Shown: positions 9,354 to 14,989, counted from the stretch's first letter. The stretch is DNA of 14,989 nt from Psychrosphaera sp. (GCA_028098005.1 JAOHFM010000037.1:1-14989), one strand, 5' to 3'. The notes: generated from the sequence alone by a model not told the origin. Numbers and translations: made by a program.

Positions 9354-9374
9354 AAGAGCGTTAAAAACGCTCTT
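9354..9374. terminator. Terminator between queG and the cold-shock gene
   Basis: The stem AAGAGCGTT/AACGCTCTT (9354-9362 with 9366-9374, 9 bp) has a 3-base loop. On the minus strand it runs into seven T (opposite 9349-9355), an ideal end for the cold-shock transcript, whose stop is 23 nt away. On the plus strand the tail TCTTGTC is poorer, so it probably also serves queG but less strongly. Confidence 0.85.
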
Positions 9375-9397
9375 CTTGTCAAACATTAAAGGCTAAA

Positions 9398-9607
9398 TTA
9401 GTTAGCTTCAACGTTTGCAGCTTGTAAACCTTTTTGACCTTCTTCAACGTCAAAAGTTACCGCTTGACCTTCTTTAAGGCTTTTGAAACCTTCGCCAACG
9501 ATAGCACGGAAATGAACGAATACGTCCTTGCCGCCATTGTCTTGAGTTAAAAATCCGTAACCTTTCTCTTCGTTAAACCACTTAACTGTACCAGTCGATT
9601 TAGACAT
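9398..9607 (-). CDS. CspA-family cold-shock protein
   Basis: This is a 69-residue single cold-shock domain, the standard CspA size. It binds single-stranded RNA and DNA and acts as an RNA chaperone or antiterminator. Seen: [18 protein letters not shown] with the RNP1 motif KGYGFL (15-20), RNP2 VFVHF (29-33), then [20 protein letters not shown] and the C-terminal ANVEAN. The ATG at 9607 is chosen because [11 protein letters not shown] is the family's usual N terminus and AAGG sits 9 nt upstream. The frame extends 15 codons further to another ATG at 9652, but those residues (Ile/Lys-rich) are untranslated leader. The gene is monocistronic by layout, with its own terminator. A candidate promoter about 190 nt upstream implies a long leader like that of cold-inducible cspA. 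Whether this paralogue is cold-induced or constitutive cannot be told from the sequence. Confidence 0.95.
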   Translation of the reverse strand: MSKSTGTVKWFNEEKGYGFLTQDNGGKDVFVHFRAIVGEGFKSLKEGQAVTFDVEEGQKGLQAANVEAN

Positions 9608-9616
9608 AATAGTAAA

Positions 9617-9620
9617 CCTT
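9617..9620 (-). promoter_or_regulatory. Shine-Dalgarno AAGG for the cold-shock gene
   Basis: On the minus strand AAGG is followed by nine bases and then ATG at 9607-9605. It favours this ATG over the longer frame that begins at 9652. It lies in an AT-rich leader just after a TATATATA run. Confidence 0.55.
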
Positions 9621-9642
9621 ATATATATAATTTCAATTTTTT

Positions 9643-9658
9643 TGATACACATGTATCA
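9643..9658. repeat. Perfect inverted repeat in the cold-shock gene leader
   Basis: TGATACA and TGTATCA are perfect 7-bp inverted arms separated by CA. The repeat lies 36-51 nt upstream of the cold-shock start codon, inside the predicted leader. It could be a protein operator or, in RNA, a short hairpin just upstream of the ribosome binding site. No T run follows on either strand, so it is not a simple terminator. Confidence 0.5.
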
Positions 9659-9805
9659 GCTGTATCTTTGCGGAGTTTAATCAATTGCAAATGTGTCACT
9701 AATTAAAATTACGTTGCTCAAATCGACTAAAAAATGAGTACATCGGTATAAATAATTACATGAAGCTTTCAAACAATTTAATAAGTCTCGTTAAAGACGG
9801 GACGT

Positions 9806-9814
9806 ATCATACCA
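9806..9814 (-). promoter_or_regulatory. Candidate extended -10 promoter of the cold-shock gene
   Basis: The minus strand reads TGGTATGAT, an extended -10 (TG-N-TATGAT) with five of six -10 matches. No good -35 is present at the 17-nt position. The transcript would start near 9799 and give a leader of about 190 nt. The short inverted repeat GTCT/AGAC (9785-9798) would fold right at the RNA 5' end. Confidence 0.45.
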
Positions 9815-9857
9815 CATCAATTTCAAAAAGCTCATTAAATGAACGTCAAAATTGAAT

Positions 9858-10037
9858 TTAATTGCCTTTTTTTTCTTTAACCCTTGTAGAACAACGCTTA
9901 AGGGTCATTTTTTTTTCGCTGTTAGACATTTTTGACCACGCCATAATCTCCTTTATGTCCCGATAACAGCCAATACATACATCCTCAGAGTCTAAACAAC
10001 AATTTTTAATACAAGGAGATTGTACATTTTCGGACAT
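9858..10037 (-). CDS. DUF1289 family small cysteine-rich protein
   Basis: This 59-residue protein has the DUF1289 pattern: SPCIKNCCLDSEDVCIGCYR, with Cys9, 13, 14, 21 and 24, then DIKEIMAWSKMSNSEKK, which matches the family's R-x-x-x-E-I-x-x-W-x-x-M-s/t-x-x-E-k motif. The paired cysteines suggest a bound metal ion or Fe-S cluster, but no function is established for the family. The ATG at 10037 is chosen because AAAAGG (10050-10045) lies 7 nt upstream; a TTG at 10061 would add 8 residues without a good ribosome site. It starts 31 nt after the Memo-like gene stop, with no terminator between, so the two are probably one operon. The C terminus is Lys-rich (KEKKGN). Confidence 0.85.
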   Translation of the reverse strand: MSENVQSPCIKNCCLDSEDVCIGCYRDIKEIMAWSKMSNSEKKMTLKRCSTRVKEKKGN

Positions 10038-10044
10038 CTTAATA

Positions 10045-10050
10045 CCTTTT
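10045..10050 (-). promoter_or_regulatory. Shine-Dalgarno AAAAGG that fixes the DUF1289 start
   Basis: On the minus strand AAAAGG lies 7 nt before ATG at 10037-10035. This supports the internal ATG over the TTG at 10061. Confidence 0.6.
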
Positions 10051-10068
10051 GGCGTTGGCAATTTGAAA

Positions 10069-10776
10069 TTAGTGGATGATATAACTTTGATAGGGTGATT
10101 GGGAATCGGATTTAACTTGTATGTTCAGGTCTCCCATTTCCGCTTGTTTAAGTTTTCGCTCTTCTAACTTTATATAGTCTAAGTAACATTCAAATATTCT
10201 TTGTTCGTTGGAATCTAAACATCGTTGCGATTCTTTATCCACGTCAACCGAAAGTATAGTAAGCGTTTTGTTATTGAATGGCAGGCTTGTGAATAACAAA
10301 CTCAAATCGATCTCCGACATTTGTCCGATTAATATTGGTAATATTTCAAATTCTGACAAACAGGTCTGCAAATAGGGAAGTTGTGCTTCTATATTATTCG
10401 ACTTGTTATGTTCTCTGTCACTACGATGCACAAATGGAAGAAGCCCTAAGCTATGAACGTAACGCTCTGTGACTTTGACTCGGCCTAATGGGGTTGTATA
10501 TTCATCACAAACCGGTAAGGCCGCACCAACAACTTGATTAGATGCTGCGCCAATTATCACCACTCTATTTATATATGGGGAATACTTTGAAAGATGTCTG
10601 AACGCCGCCGCAGATGCCCGTCCACAAACTTTCATTTCAGCATGAGGGACTACTAATGCATAAGGAAACTCGACTCCTTTTGGTAACGCCAATAAATTCT
10701 GAGCAATATCAGTAACTAAATCGTCAGCATCTAACGCATATAAATATCCAGCGGCATTGGGTGGTCTAATAATCAT
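10069..10776 (-). CDS. Divergent Memo-like protein (AmmeMemoRadiSam system protein B family)
   Basis: The 235-residue protein aligns by eye with the Memo family: RPPNAAGYLY at the N terminus, VPHAEMKVCGRASAAAFRHL (family PHAGY-x-Y-S/C-G), NRVVIIGAASN (family GPSHH), TTPLG, REHNKSNNIEAQLPYLQ (family EHSIE-x-LPfL), ILPILIGQM and TILSVDVDKE (family vSSDfsH). Of the conserved histidine and acid positions, His45 and His123 remain. The GPSHH histidines are replaced by Ala-Ser-Asn at 78-80, SSD-x-x-H is SVDVDKE, EHSIE carries an apparent four-residue insertion, and the CGRxP segment seen in human MEMO1 is missing, which accounts for the short length. Metal binding as in MEMO1 is therefore doubtful. 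No AMMECR1 or radical-SAM partner is nearby. The start ATG has AAGGAG (10788-10783) 6 nt upstream. It is probably cotranscribed with the DUF1289 gene. The function is unknown. Confidence 0.8.
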   Translation of the reverse strand: MIIRPPNAAGYLYALDADDLVTDIAQNLLALPKGVEFPYALVVPHAEMKVCGRASAAAFRHLSKYSPYINRVVIIGAASNQVVGAALPVCDEYTTPLGRVKVTERYVHSLGLLPFVHRSDREHNKSNNIEAQLPYLQTCLSEFEILPILIGQMSEIDLSLLFTSLPFNNKTLTILSVDVDKESQRCLDSNEQRIFECYLDYIKLEERKLKQAEMGDLNIQVKSDSQSPYQSYIIH

Positions 10777-10801
10777 AAAGTACTCCTTAACAACTCACTC
10801 A

Positions 10802-10807
10802 AGTATA
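10802..10807 (-). promoter_or_regulatory. Candidate -10 (TATACT) for the Memo-like/DUF1289 operon
   Basis: The minus strand reads TATACT (five of six matches) 25 nt before the ATG, which places the likely transcript start just upstream of AAGGAG (10788-10783). The -35 region is weak. Confidence 0.35.
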
Positions 10808-10943
10808 GGCGAACTTTCAACCAACTAACGCTTGCGCCCCTTTATTTATAGTATTCTCAGACTAAAACTAACTTTTTTAAATACAAACCAATAGTTTGAC
10901 CTTCTAATAAAATTTTGGAATATAAAAGTTAAGAGGTACATCA

Positions 10944-10954
10944 ATAGATTCTAT
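10944..10954. repeat. Palindrome ATAGATTCTAT upstream of grxA
   Basis: ATAGA and TCTAT are perfect arms around a central T. The palindrome is centred about 50 nt upstream of the grxA -10 candidate, where an activator would bind. It lies within a wider inverted pair, TCAATA (10941-10946) and TATTGA (10970-10975). The ATAG/CTAT half-sites recall OxyR, a known regulator of E. coli grxA, but the arm spacing (3 bases, not 7) does not match the OxyR site. Confidence 0.35.
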
Positions 10955-10995
10955 CAATGTCATCGATTTTATTGAATTTACCTCACCGTAATCTT

Positions 10996-11004
10996 TGCTA
11001 GACT
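10996..11004 (+). promoter_or_regulatory. Candidate extended -10 promoter of grxA
   Basis: TGCTAGACT fits an extended -10 (TG-N-TAGACT), with the transcript start expected near 11011. The leader would be about 20 nt and carries the strong AGGAG Shine-Dalgarno at 11020-11024, 7 nt before the ATG. A -35 is not clear: TTACCT lies 15 nt upstream. Confidence 0.5.
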
Positions 11005-11031
11005 GTATGCAATTCATTTAGGAGAGATTTT

Positions 11032-11295
11032 ATGTTTACTGTTATTTTTGGACGTCCAGGTTGTCCTTATTGCGTTCGTGCAAAAGAAGTTGCAGATCAA
11101 CTTACTGAGTCGCGTGACGACTTCAAGTACAGATATGTTGATATCCAAGCCGAAGGCATCAGCAAAGCCGATTTAGAAAAGTCTGCAGGTAAGCCAGTGG
11201 AAACGGTTCCACAAATCTTTGTTGATCAAACACATATTGGCGGATTTACCGAGTTTGAAGCTTATGCAAAAGCAAATCTAGGCCTTTATCAATAA
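11032..11295 (+). CDS. grxA: Glutaredoxin 1 (GrxA)
   Basis: This 87-residue cytosolic dithiol glutaredoxin is nearly colinear with E. coli GrxA (85 residues). The active site CPYC is at residues 11-14 after TVIFGRPG. The cis-proline motif is TVP (58-60) in GKPVETVPQIFVDQ, and the glutathione-binding HIGGFTEF segment follows. It uses glutathione to reduce protein disulfides, notably in ribonucleotide reductase, and protein-glutathione mixed disulfides. The start has a strong AGGAG site. The gene is divergent from the Memo-like operon, with about 255 nt shared between them. gsk follows 91 nt downstream. Only a weak AT-only hairpin (11297-11312) lies between, so read-through into gsk is possible. 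E. coli grxA is OxyR-induced; no canonical OxyR site is visible here. Confidence 0.97.
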   Translation: MFTVIFGRPGCPYCVRAKEVADQLTESRDDFKYRYVDIQAEGISKADLEKSAGKPVETVPQIFVDQTHIGGFTEFEAYAKANLGLYQ

Positions 11296-11320
11296 ATCTA
11301 TTACAAAATAGAATAAACTA

Positions 11321-11353
11321 TTGGTTAATAATGTAACCAAAATGTCATACAAT
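11321..11353 (+). promoter_or_regulatory. Candidate gsk promoter with overlapping inverted repeat
   Basis: A perfect 7-bp inverted repeat, TTGGTTA and TAACCAA with a 6-base spacer (11321-11340), covers the expected -35 position. A -10-like TACAAT (11348-11353) lies 17 nt after a weak -35, TTAATA (11325-11330). The gsk ATG is 33 nt further on. The overlap suggests an operator, perhaps for repression, but no known regulator site is recognised; it does not resemble the PurR consensus. Confidence 0.4.
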
Positions 11354-11386
11354 GCGCGCCAATTTTTTATTCGCGTAAATTGAGCT

Positions 11387-12688
11387 ATGAGATTTCCTGG
11401 TAGACGTAAACATCGACATTATTTCCCGGTAGAGAAAAAAGATCCGGTCACCAACAAAATTAAAATGGATGGCAAATTAAAGCACCCATATGTTGTTGGC
11501 ATGGACCAAACCATTGTTGATATAGAGGCTCATGTTTCCCGTGAGCTTCTTGATCAATTTGATCTAAAAATAGGTCTGTCTCAATTGGTTTCTAGCGAGT
11601 TAGCTGAAGAGCTATACCATTTCATCTTTGATAACGATCTAATCGTTGATCAACATGCAGGTGGAACCATTGGCAATACCATGCACAATTACTCAGTATT
11701 AGCAGATGATCGTTCAGTACTTTACGGAGTAATGAGTGAAAACATCAAAGTTGGTAACTACGCTTACCGATATCTTTGTAATACATCCTCTCGAGTTGAT
11801 TTGCAGCACCTACAGCCTGTAGATGGCCCAATTGGCCGTGCTTTCACTTTAATTACAGAAGATGGCGAACGTACCTTTGCAATTGATTCAGGTGTAATGA
11901 ATAAACTAACACCTGAATTTATCGACGAAGACTTGATAAAAAATGCTTCTTCCTTTGTAGTTAGCGCTTACTTTACTCGTTGTAGTGAAGGCGACACGCT
12001 TGATCAAGCGGCAATGCAAGCAATTGAATATGCGAATAAACACCAAGTACCTGTAGTTTTAACCTTAGGTACTCGATTCATGATTGATGAAAAGCCTCAA
12101 TGGTGGCGTGATTTCATTAAAAAGCATGTGCAAGTTTTAGCAATGAACGAAGAAGAAGCTGAGGCACTAGTGGGCACTAAAGATCCGTTACTTGCGGCTG
12201 AAAAAGCGCTTGAAATAGCAGACTTAGTGTTATGTACTGCAGGCCCGCAAGGTCTATATATGGCAGGTTACACAGACAAAGAGTTCAAACGAAAAACTCA
12301 ATACCCGTTATTACCAGGCAGCATACCTGAATTTAACAAATATGAGTTCTCTAGACCTTTGCTTAAACAAAACTGCAAAACGCCTATTAAAATATATTCG
12401 CACATTGCACCTTATATGGGTGGCCCAGATGAGATTAAGAATACCAATGGCGCAGGTGATGGTGCCCTAGCTGCTGTGATTCATGACATTACCGCTAATG
12501 TATTTCATAAGCTAAACGTACCAGAGTCTAGCAAACATGCCATTCCGGCTATTTCTTACTCTTCACTTGCACAAATATGTAAGTACGCGAACCGAGTTAG
12601 CTTTGAAGTGTTATCACAAAGCTCACCACGTTTATCTAAAGGGTTACCAGATAGAGAAGATAGTTTAGAGTCGGCGTATTGGCACTAG
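11387..12688 (+). CDS. gsk: Inosine-guanosine kinase
   Basis: The 433-residue protein is a close, end-to-end match to E. coli Gsk (434 residues). It phosphorylates inosine and guanosine to IMP and GMP with ATP, in cytosolic purine salvage. It belongs to the PfkB/ribokinase family. Seen: GGTIGNTMHNYSVLADDRS from residue 92, NTSSRVDLQ, GPIGRAFTLI and the AMNEEEAEAL segment. The PfkB signature NTNGAGDGALAA starts at 352, with likely catalytic Asp358 and the GAGD anion hole. The C terminus LPDREDSLESAYW is almost identical to E. coli. The start MRFPGRRKHRHYFPV matches the family N terminus, though the ribosome site before it (TGAG) is weak. It may be transcribed from its own promoter and from grxA. 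The terminator is at 12779-12805. Confidence 0.97.
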   Translation: MRFPGRRKHRHYFPVEKKDPVTNKIKMDGKLKHPYVVGMDQTIVDIEAHVSRELLDQFDLKIGLSQLVSSELAEELYHFIFDNDLIVDQHAGGTIGNTMHNYSVLADDRSVLYGVMSENIKVGNYAYRYLCNTSSRVDLQHLQPVDGPIGRAFTLITEDGERTFAIDSGVMNKLTPEFIDEDLIKNASSFVVSAYFTRCSEGDTLDQAAMQAIEYANKHQVPVVLTLGTRFMIDEKPQWWRDFIKKHVQVLAMNEEEAEALVGTKDPLLAAEKALEIADLVLCTAGPQGLYMAGYTDKEFKRKTQYPLLPGSIPEFNKYEFSRPLLKQNCKTPIKIYSHIAPYMGGPDEIKNTNGAGDGALAAVIHDITANVFHKLNVPESSKHAIPAISYSSLAQICKYANRVSFEVLSQSSPRLSKGLPDREDSLESAYWH

Positions 12689-12700
12689 CCAGTTATCTAA

Positions 12701-12757
12701 TAAGCTAGCTTTGTTATATTGCAATAAGCTACCTTTGTTGTAAGCCAATTTTGTTAT
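12701..12757 (+). repeat. Three imperfect 17-bp direct repeats after gsk
   Basis: The copies are TAAGCTAGCTTTGTTAT (12701-12717), TAAGCTACCTTTGTTGT (12725-12741) and TAAGCCAATTTTGTTAT (12741-12757). Copy 2 matches copy 1 at 15 of 17 positions and copy 3 at 14 of 17. Start-to-start spacings are 24 and 16 nt. They lie in the gsk 3' untranslated region before its terminator. Their role is unknown; slippage duplication is one possible origin. Confidence 0.6.
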
Positions 12758-12778
12758 TAACCTATTTTATTAGAAGTG

Positions 12779-12805
12779 AGGCGATTCTTATGAGTCGCCT
12801 TTTTT
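12779..12805 (+). terminator. Rho-independent terminator of gsk, overlapping the end of the PqiA-like gene
   Basis: The 9-bp stem AGGCGATTC/GAGTCGCCT (12779-12787 with 12792-12800, one T-G pair) has loop TTAT, and the T run extends to 12805. It works only in the plus direction, since no T run follows on the minus strand. The stop codon of the converging PqiA-like gene (12790-12788) lies in the loop. Confidence 0.85.
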
Positions 12806-13288
12806 ATTGGCCGCTCGAACCACTAAATGGGTAATGCCCATTGTGAGTAAAACCGAAATTCCAAATACATACAAACCATTGTGGGTTTGAATATTAACAA
12901 ACGCACCTAACTTAACCGTCACAATCAATATAGCAACAACCATCACATCAAGCATTGCCCAGCGGCCATAGTCGTGCATTAAATTTAACAACCGTTTAGT
13001 TTTATCTAAATATTCTAACTTTTCAAAACTAAATAATAGATAAAAAAGCACACCAAGCTTCAACACTGGCAGCAGGATACTCAAACCCAGAATCACCACA
13101 AATAGGAAGTATCGCCCTTCTGCAAATAAGTCGTAAATACCTGACGAGATTGAAAAAGTATTATCCAAAAAGATAAACTTGCTCACCGTCATGATGGGCA
13201 TAGATAAGCCCAATAAAAACAATCCACTTGTTAATATTAATAACGCTAAAAGGCTATAGCGATAGGCCTTTGATGATAAACCTCGCAC
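12788..13288 (-). CDS. Single-domain PqiA-like inner-membrane protein
   Basis: The 166 residues form four predicted membrane helices (about 12-34, 60-88, 110-132 and 139-158). The paraquat-inducible protein A signature is in the third and fourth: DYGRWAMLDVMVVAILIVTVKLGAF, then LYVFGISVLLTM. Full PqiA proteins are about 415 residues with two such domains and zinc-ribbon cysteines; this protein is one domain with no cysteines. Family knowledge: PqiA and YebS sit in the inner membrane beside MCE-domain partners (PqiB, YebT) in lipid transport. No MCE gene adjoins this one. The GTG start at 13288 is supported by GGGAG (13298-13294) 5 nt upstream. It converges on gsk and is preceded by pckA on the same strand, 227 nt away and after a terminator, so it probably has its own promoter. 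The function is inferred only from the family. Confidence 0.85.
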   Translation of the reverse strand: MRGLSSKAYRYSLLALLILTSGLFLLGLSMPIMTVSKFIFLDNTFSISSGIYDLFAEGRYFLFVVILGLSILLPVLKLGVLFYLLFSFEKLEYLDKTKRLLNLMHDYGRWAMLDVMVVAILIVTVKLGAFVNIQTHNGLYVFGISVLLTMGITHLVVRAANKKGDS

Positions 13289-13310
13289 TCAAGCTCCCAA
13301 TTTAGTTAAT

Positions 13311-13329
13311 GTCTGGAACCATGCCAGAC
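13311..13329 (-). other. Hairpin in the leader of the PqiA-like gene
   Basis: GTCTGG and CCAGAC are perfect 6-bp arms around a 7-base loop. The hairpin lies 12 nt upstream of the GGGAG ribosome site and 22 nt upstream of the GTG. No T run follows, so it may be a leader structure or a regulator site. A possible promoter upstream, TTGCAC with TTAACT 17 nt away, is weak. Confidence 0.35.
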
Positions 13330-13423
13330 TGGGCCTTTACCCACCTGCATTAGTTAACTTACAGTAGCATTAATGTGCAAATTAGAAATAGAAAATAATA
13401 GCAAGTTTTAAACCTGCATAAAA

Positions 13424-13447
13424 AAAGCCAGTCTCTTGACCGGCTTT
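13424..13447 (-). terminator. Rho-independent terminator of pckA
   Basis: The minus strand reads AAAGCCGGTC-AAGA-GACTGGCTTT followed by four more T. This is a 10-bp stem (one G-U pair) with a 4-base loop. It lies about 70 nt after the pckA stop and separates pckA from the PqiA-like gene. Confidence 0.85.
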
Positions 13448-13486
13448 AAATATCAATGCACAAATTAGCACTTAACAATAATGTTG

Positions 13487-13509
13487 TAGGCATACATTGC
13501 GCATGCCTA
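13487..13509 (-). other. Stem-loop in the pckA 3' untranslated region
   Basis: TAGGCAT and ATGCCTA are 7-bp perfect arms with a 9-base loop, starting 6 nt after the pckA stop. No T run follows, so it is not a terminator alone. It may protect the mRNA 3' end. Confidence 0.4.
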
Positions 13510-13515
13510 TTTCAA

Positions 13516-14989
13516 TTAAAGTTGTGGACCTGCTGCTACAAGCTCAGCACCGTCTTCTAAATCTGTATATTGATCGAAGTACTTAATGAAACGAGCTGCT
13601 AGGTCTTCCGCTTTTTCAGTCCACTCGCCTTCAGTCGCGTATGTATCACGAGGGTCTAAAATTGCAGGGTTAACACCTTCAAGCTCAGTTGGTACTTCTA
13701 GGTTGAATATTGGTACGTTTTTAGTTGGCGCCTTTTCAATTGAACCATCTAAAATGCGGTCAATGATTGCACGCGTATCTTTAATAGAAATACGTTTACC
13801 AGAACCATTCCAACCTGTGTTAACTAGGTAAGCTTCTGCACCAGCATCGTTCATACGCTTAACTAAAACTTCTGCATATTGTAATGGGTGTAGAGTTAAA
13901 AACGCTTTACCAAAACACGCTGAGAACGTTGGTTGAGGCTCAGTGATGCCACGTTCAGTTCCTGCTAATTTAGCGGTAAAGCCTGACAAGAAGTGATATT
14001 TAGTTTGTGCATCTGTTAATTTAGATACTGGTGGTAATACACCAAATGCGTCAGCAGATAAAAAGATAACTTTTTTAGCATGACCCGCTTTTGAAACCGG
14101 CTTAACAATATTGTCAATGTGGTGCAAAGGGTAAGATACACGTGTATTTTGAGTTAACGACCCGTCTGTAAAATCAATAACGCCATTCTCATCTACCGCA
14201 ACGTTTTCTAATAACGCATCACGACGAATTGCTTTATAAATATCAGGCTCACTTTCTTTATCTAAATCGATAGTTTTAGCATAACAACCACCTTCAAAGT
14301 TAAAGATGCCATCGTCATCCCACCCATGCTCATCATCACCAATTAGCTCACGCTTAGGGTCGGTTGATAAGGTTGTTTTACCTGTACCAGACAAACCGAA
14401 GAAAATAGCGGTGTCGCCATCTTTACCAACGTTTGCAGAACAGTGCATTGATGCCATGCCTTGCAGCGGAAGGTAGTAGTTCATCATCGCGAACATACCT
14501 TTCTTCATTTCACCGCCGTACCAAGTACCGCCAATGATCTGCATTTTTTCAGTCATGTTGAAAACAGTAAATACTTCTGAGTTCATGCCGTGCTTTTCAA
14601 AGTCTGGGTTAGACGTTTTTGAGCCGTTCATAACCACAAAGTCTGGATCGCCGTACGTCGCTAATTCTTCTTCAGTAGGACGGATAAACATGTTTTTAAC
14701 AAAGTGGGCCTGCCAAGCAACTTCTGTAATGAAGCGCACTTTTAAGCGAACTTTTGCATTTGCACCACAAAATGTATCAACAACAAATAAGCGCTTACCA
14801 GAAAGTTGCTTTGAAACTAAACCTTTAAGGTCAGTCCAAACTGCTGGGTCTAATGGCTTGTTATCATTTGGTGCTTGTTCTGAATTCCACCAAACGGTAT
14901 CTCGTGAAACATCATCCAATACAATGTATTTATCTTTAGGTGAACGACCTGTAAATACACCTGTGTTTACGTTAACTGCGCCTAGCTCA
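13516..14989 (-). CDS. pckA: Phosphoenolpyruvate carboxykinase (ATP), N terminus beyond the window
   Basis: This enzyme converts oxaloacetate and ATP to phosphoenolpyruvate, CO2 and ADP, the entry step of gluconeogenesis, in the cytosol. The frame stays open to the right edge: before TTG (14919) it encodes [20 protein letters not shown], a conserved PckA segment. So 490 residues are visible, and about 45-50 are missing compared with E. coli (540). Visible-residue positions: [20 protein letters not shown] at 85-104, [12 protein letters not shown] at 153-164, the P-loop [11 protein letters not shown] at 198-208, and the metal-binding [12 protein letters not shown] at 216-227. The [20 protein letters not shown] and [18 protein letters not shown] segments and the terminal ELVAAGPQL also match the E. 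coli enzyme. No frameshift is seen. A 3' stem-loop and terminator follow. The promoter lies outside the window. Confidence 0.97.
   Translation of the reverse strand, partial: ELGAVNVNTGVFTGRSPKDKYIVLDDVSRDTVWWNSEQAPNDNKPLDPAVWTDLKGLVSKQLSGKRLFVVDTFCGANAKVRLKVRFITEVAWQAHFVKNMFIRPTEEELATYGDPDFVVMNGSKTSNPDFEKHGMNSEVFTVFNMTEKMQIIGGTWYGGEMKKGMFAMMNYYLPLQGMASMHCSANVGKDGDTAIFFGLSGTGKTTLSTDPKRELIGDDEHGWDDDGIFNFEGGCYAKTIDLDKESEPDIYKAIRRDALLENVAVDENGVIDFTDGSLTQNTRVSYPLHHIDNIVKPVSKAGHAKKVIFLSADAFGVLPPVSKLTDAQTKYHFLSGFTAKLAGTERGITEPQPTFSACFGKAFLTLHPLQYAEVLVKRMNDAGAEAYLVNTGWNGSGKRISIKDTRAIIDRILDGSIEKAPTKNVPIFNLEVPTELEGVNPAILDPRDTYATEGEWTEKAEDLAARFIKYFDQYTDLEDGAELVAAGPQL

Noticed and set aside
9608..9652. 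N-terminal extension of the cold-shock protein to ATG 9652
   Set aside because: It would add 15 residues unlike any CspA N terminus; [11 protein letters not shown] with AAGG upstream is the standard start.
9834..9845. Terminator after the DUF1289 gene around the TCATTAAATGA palindrome
   Set aside because: The 5-bp arms leave a one-base centre, which cannot form a normal hairpin loop, although a short T run follows on the minus strand.
10944..10975. OxyR binding site upstream of grxA
   Set aside because: The canonical site needs ATAG and CTAT elements with 7-base spacers. Here only the first half-site fits at that spacing; the later elements match poorly.
11297..11312. Terminator after grxA (TCTATT-ACAA-AATAGA)
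   Set aside because: The stem is only 6 bp and almost all AT, with no T run after it, so it is too weak to call.
14917..14919. TTG as the start of pckA
   Set aside because: The same frame continues upstream with conserved PckA residues, so the gene is simply cut by the window edge.

Overview
The window looks like chromosomal housekeeping DNA from a marine gammaproteobacterium of the order Alteromonadales, perhaps near Colwellia or Thalassotalea. This rests on modest GC content by eye, GrxA, Gsk, QueG, TldD and PckA proteins that read as close relatives of their E. coli counterparts, and a secreted Ig-like protein with calcium-loop motifs of a kind familiar from Shewanella, Colwellia and Pseudoalteromonas. 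The genus is inference. I see no rRNA, tRNA, CRISPR array, insertion sequence or phage gene, and no intergenic stretch reaches 300 bases.

Layout. Bases 1-1498 (+) are the 3' end of a large Ig-like (Big-1 type) surface or secreted protein, closed by a bidirectional terminator. Bases 7921-1600 (-) form a tight cluster yhdP > nitrilase-like amidase > tldD: an AsmA-like envelope lipid-transport protein, a probable deaminated-glutathione amidase and a TldD metalloprotease subunit. The first two overlap by ATGA and the third starts 32 nt later on a TTG codon. queG (+, last step of queuosine synthesis) is divergent from yhdP. A shared terminator separates queG from a cold-shock protein gene (-) that has a long leader. 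Upstream of it, a Memo-like protein and a DUF1289 protein form a probable two-gene operon (-).

Bases 11032-12688 (+) hold grxA (glutaredoxin 1) and gsk (inosine-guanosine kinase). Then come a small single-domain PqiA-like membrane protein (-) and pckA (-, ATP-dependent PEP carboxykinase), which runs off the right edge.

The genes serve separate routine functions: envelope maintenance, peptide processing, thiol redox, tRNA modification, purine salvage, gluconeogenesis and cold response. The least explained item is the Memo-like protein, which by eye lacks most of the family's metal-binding residues and sits beside a DUF1289 gene. No clearly new multi-gene system is evident. Other points of interest are regulatory: inverted repeats upstream of csp, grxA and gsk, a three-copy 17-bp repeat after gsk, and a terminator nested in the end of the opposing gene.
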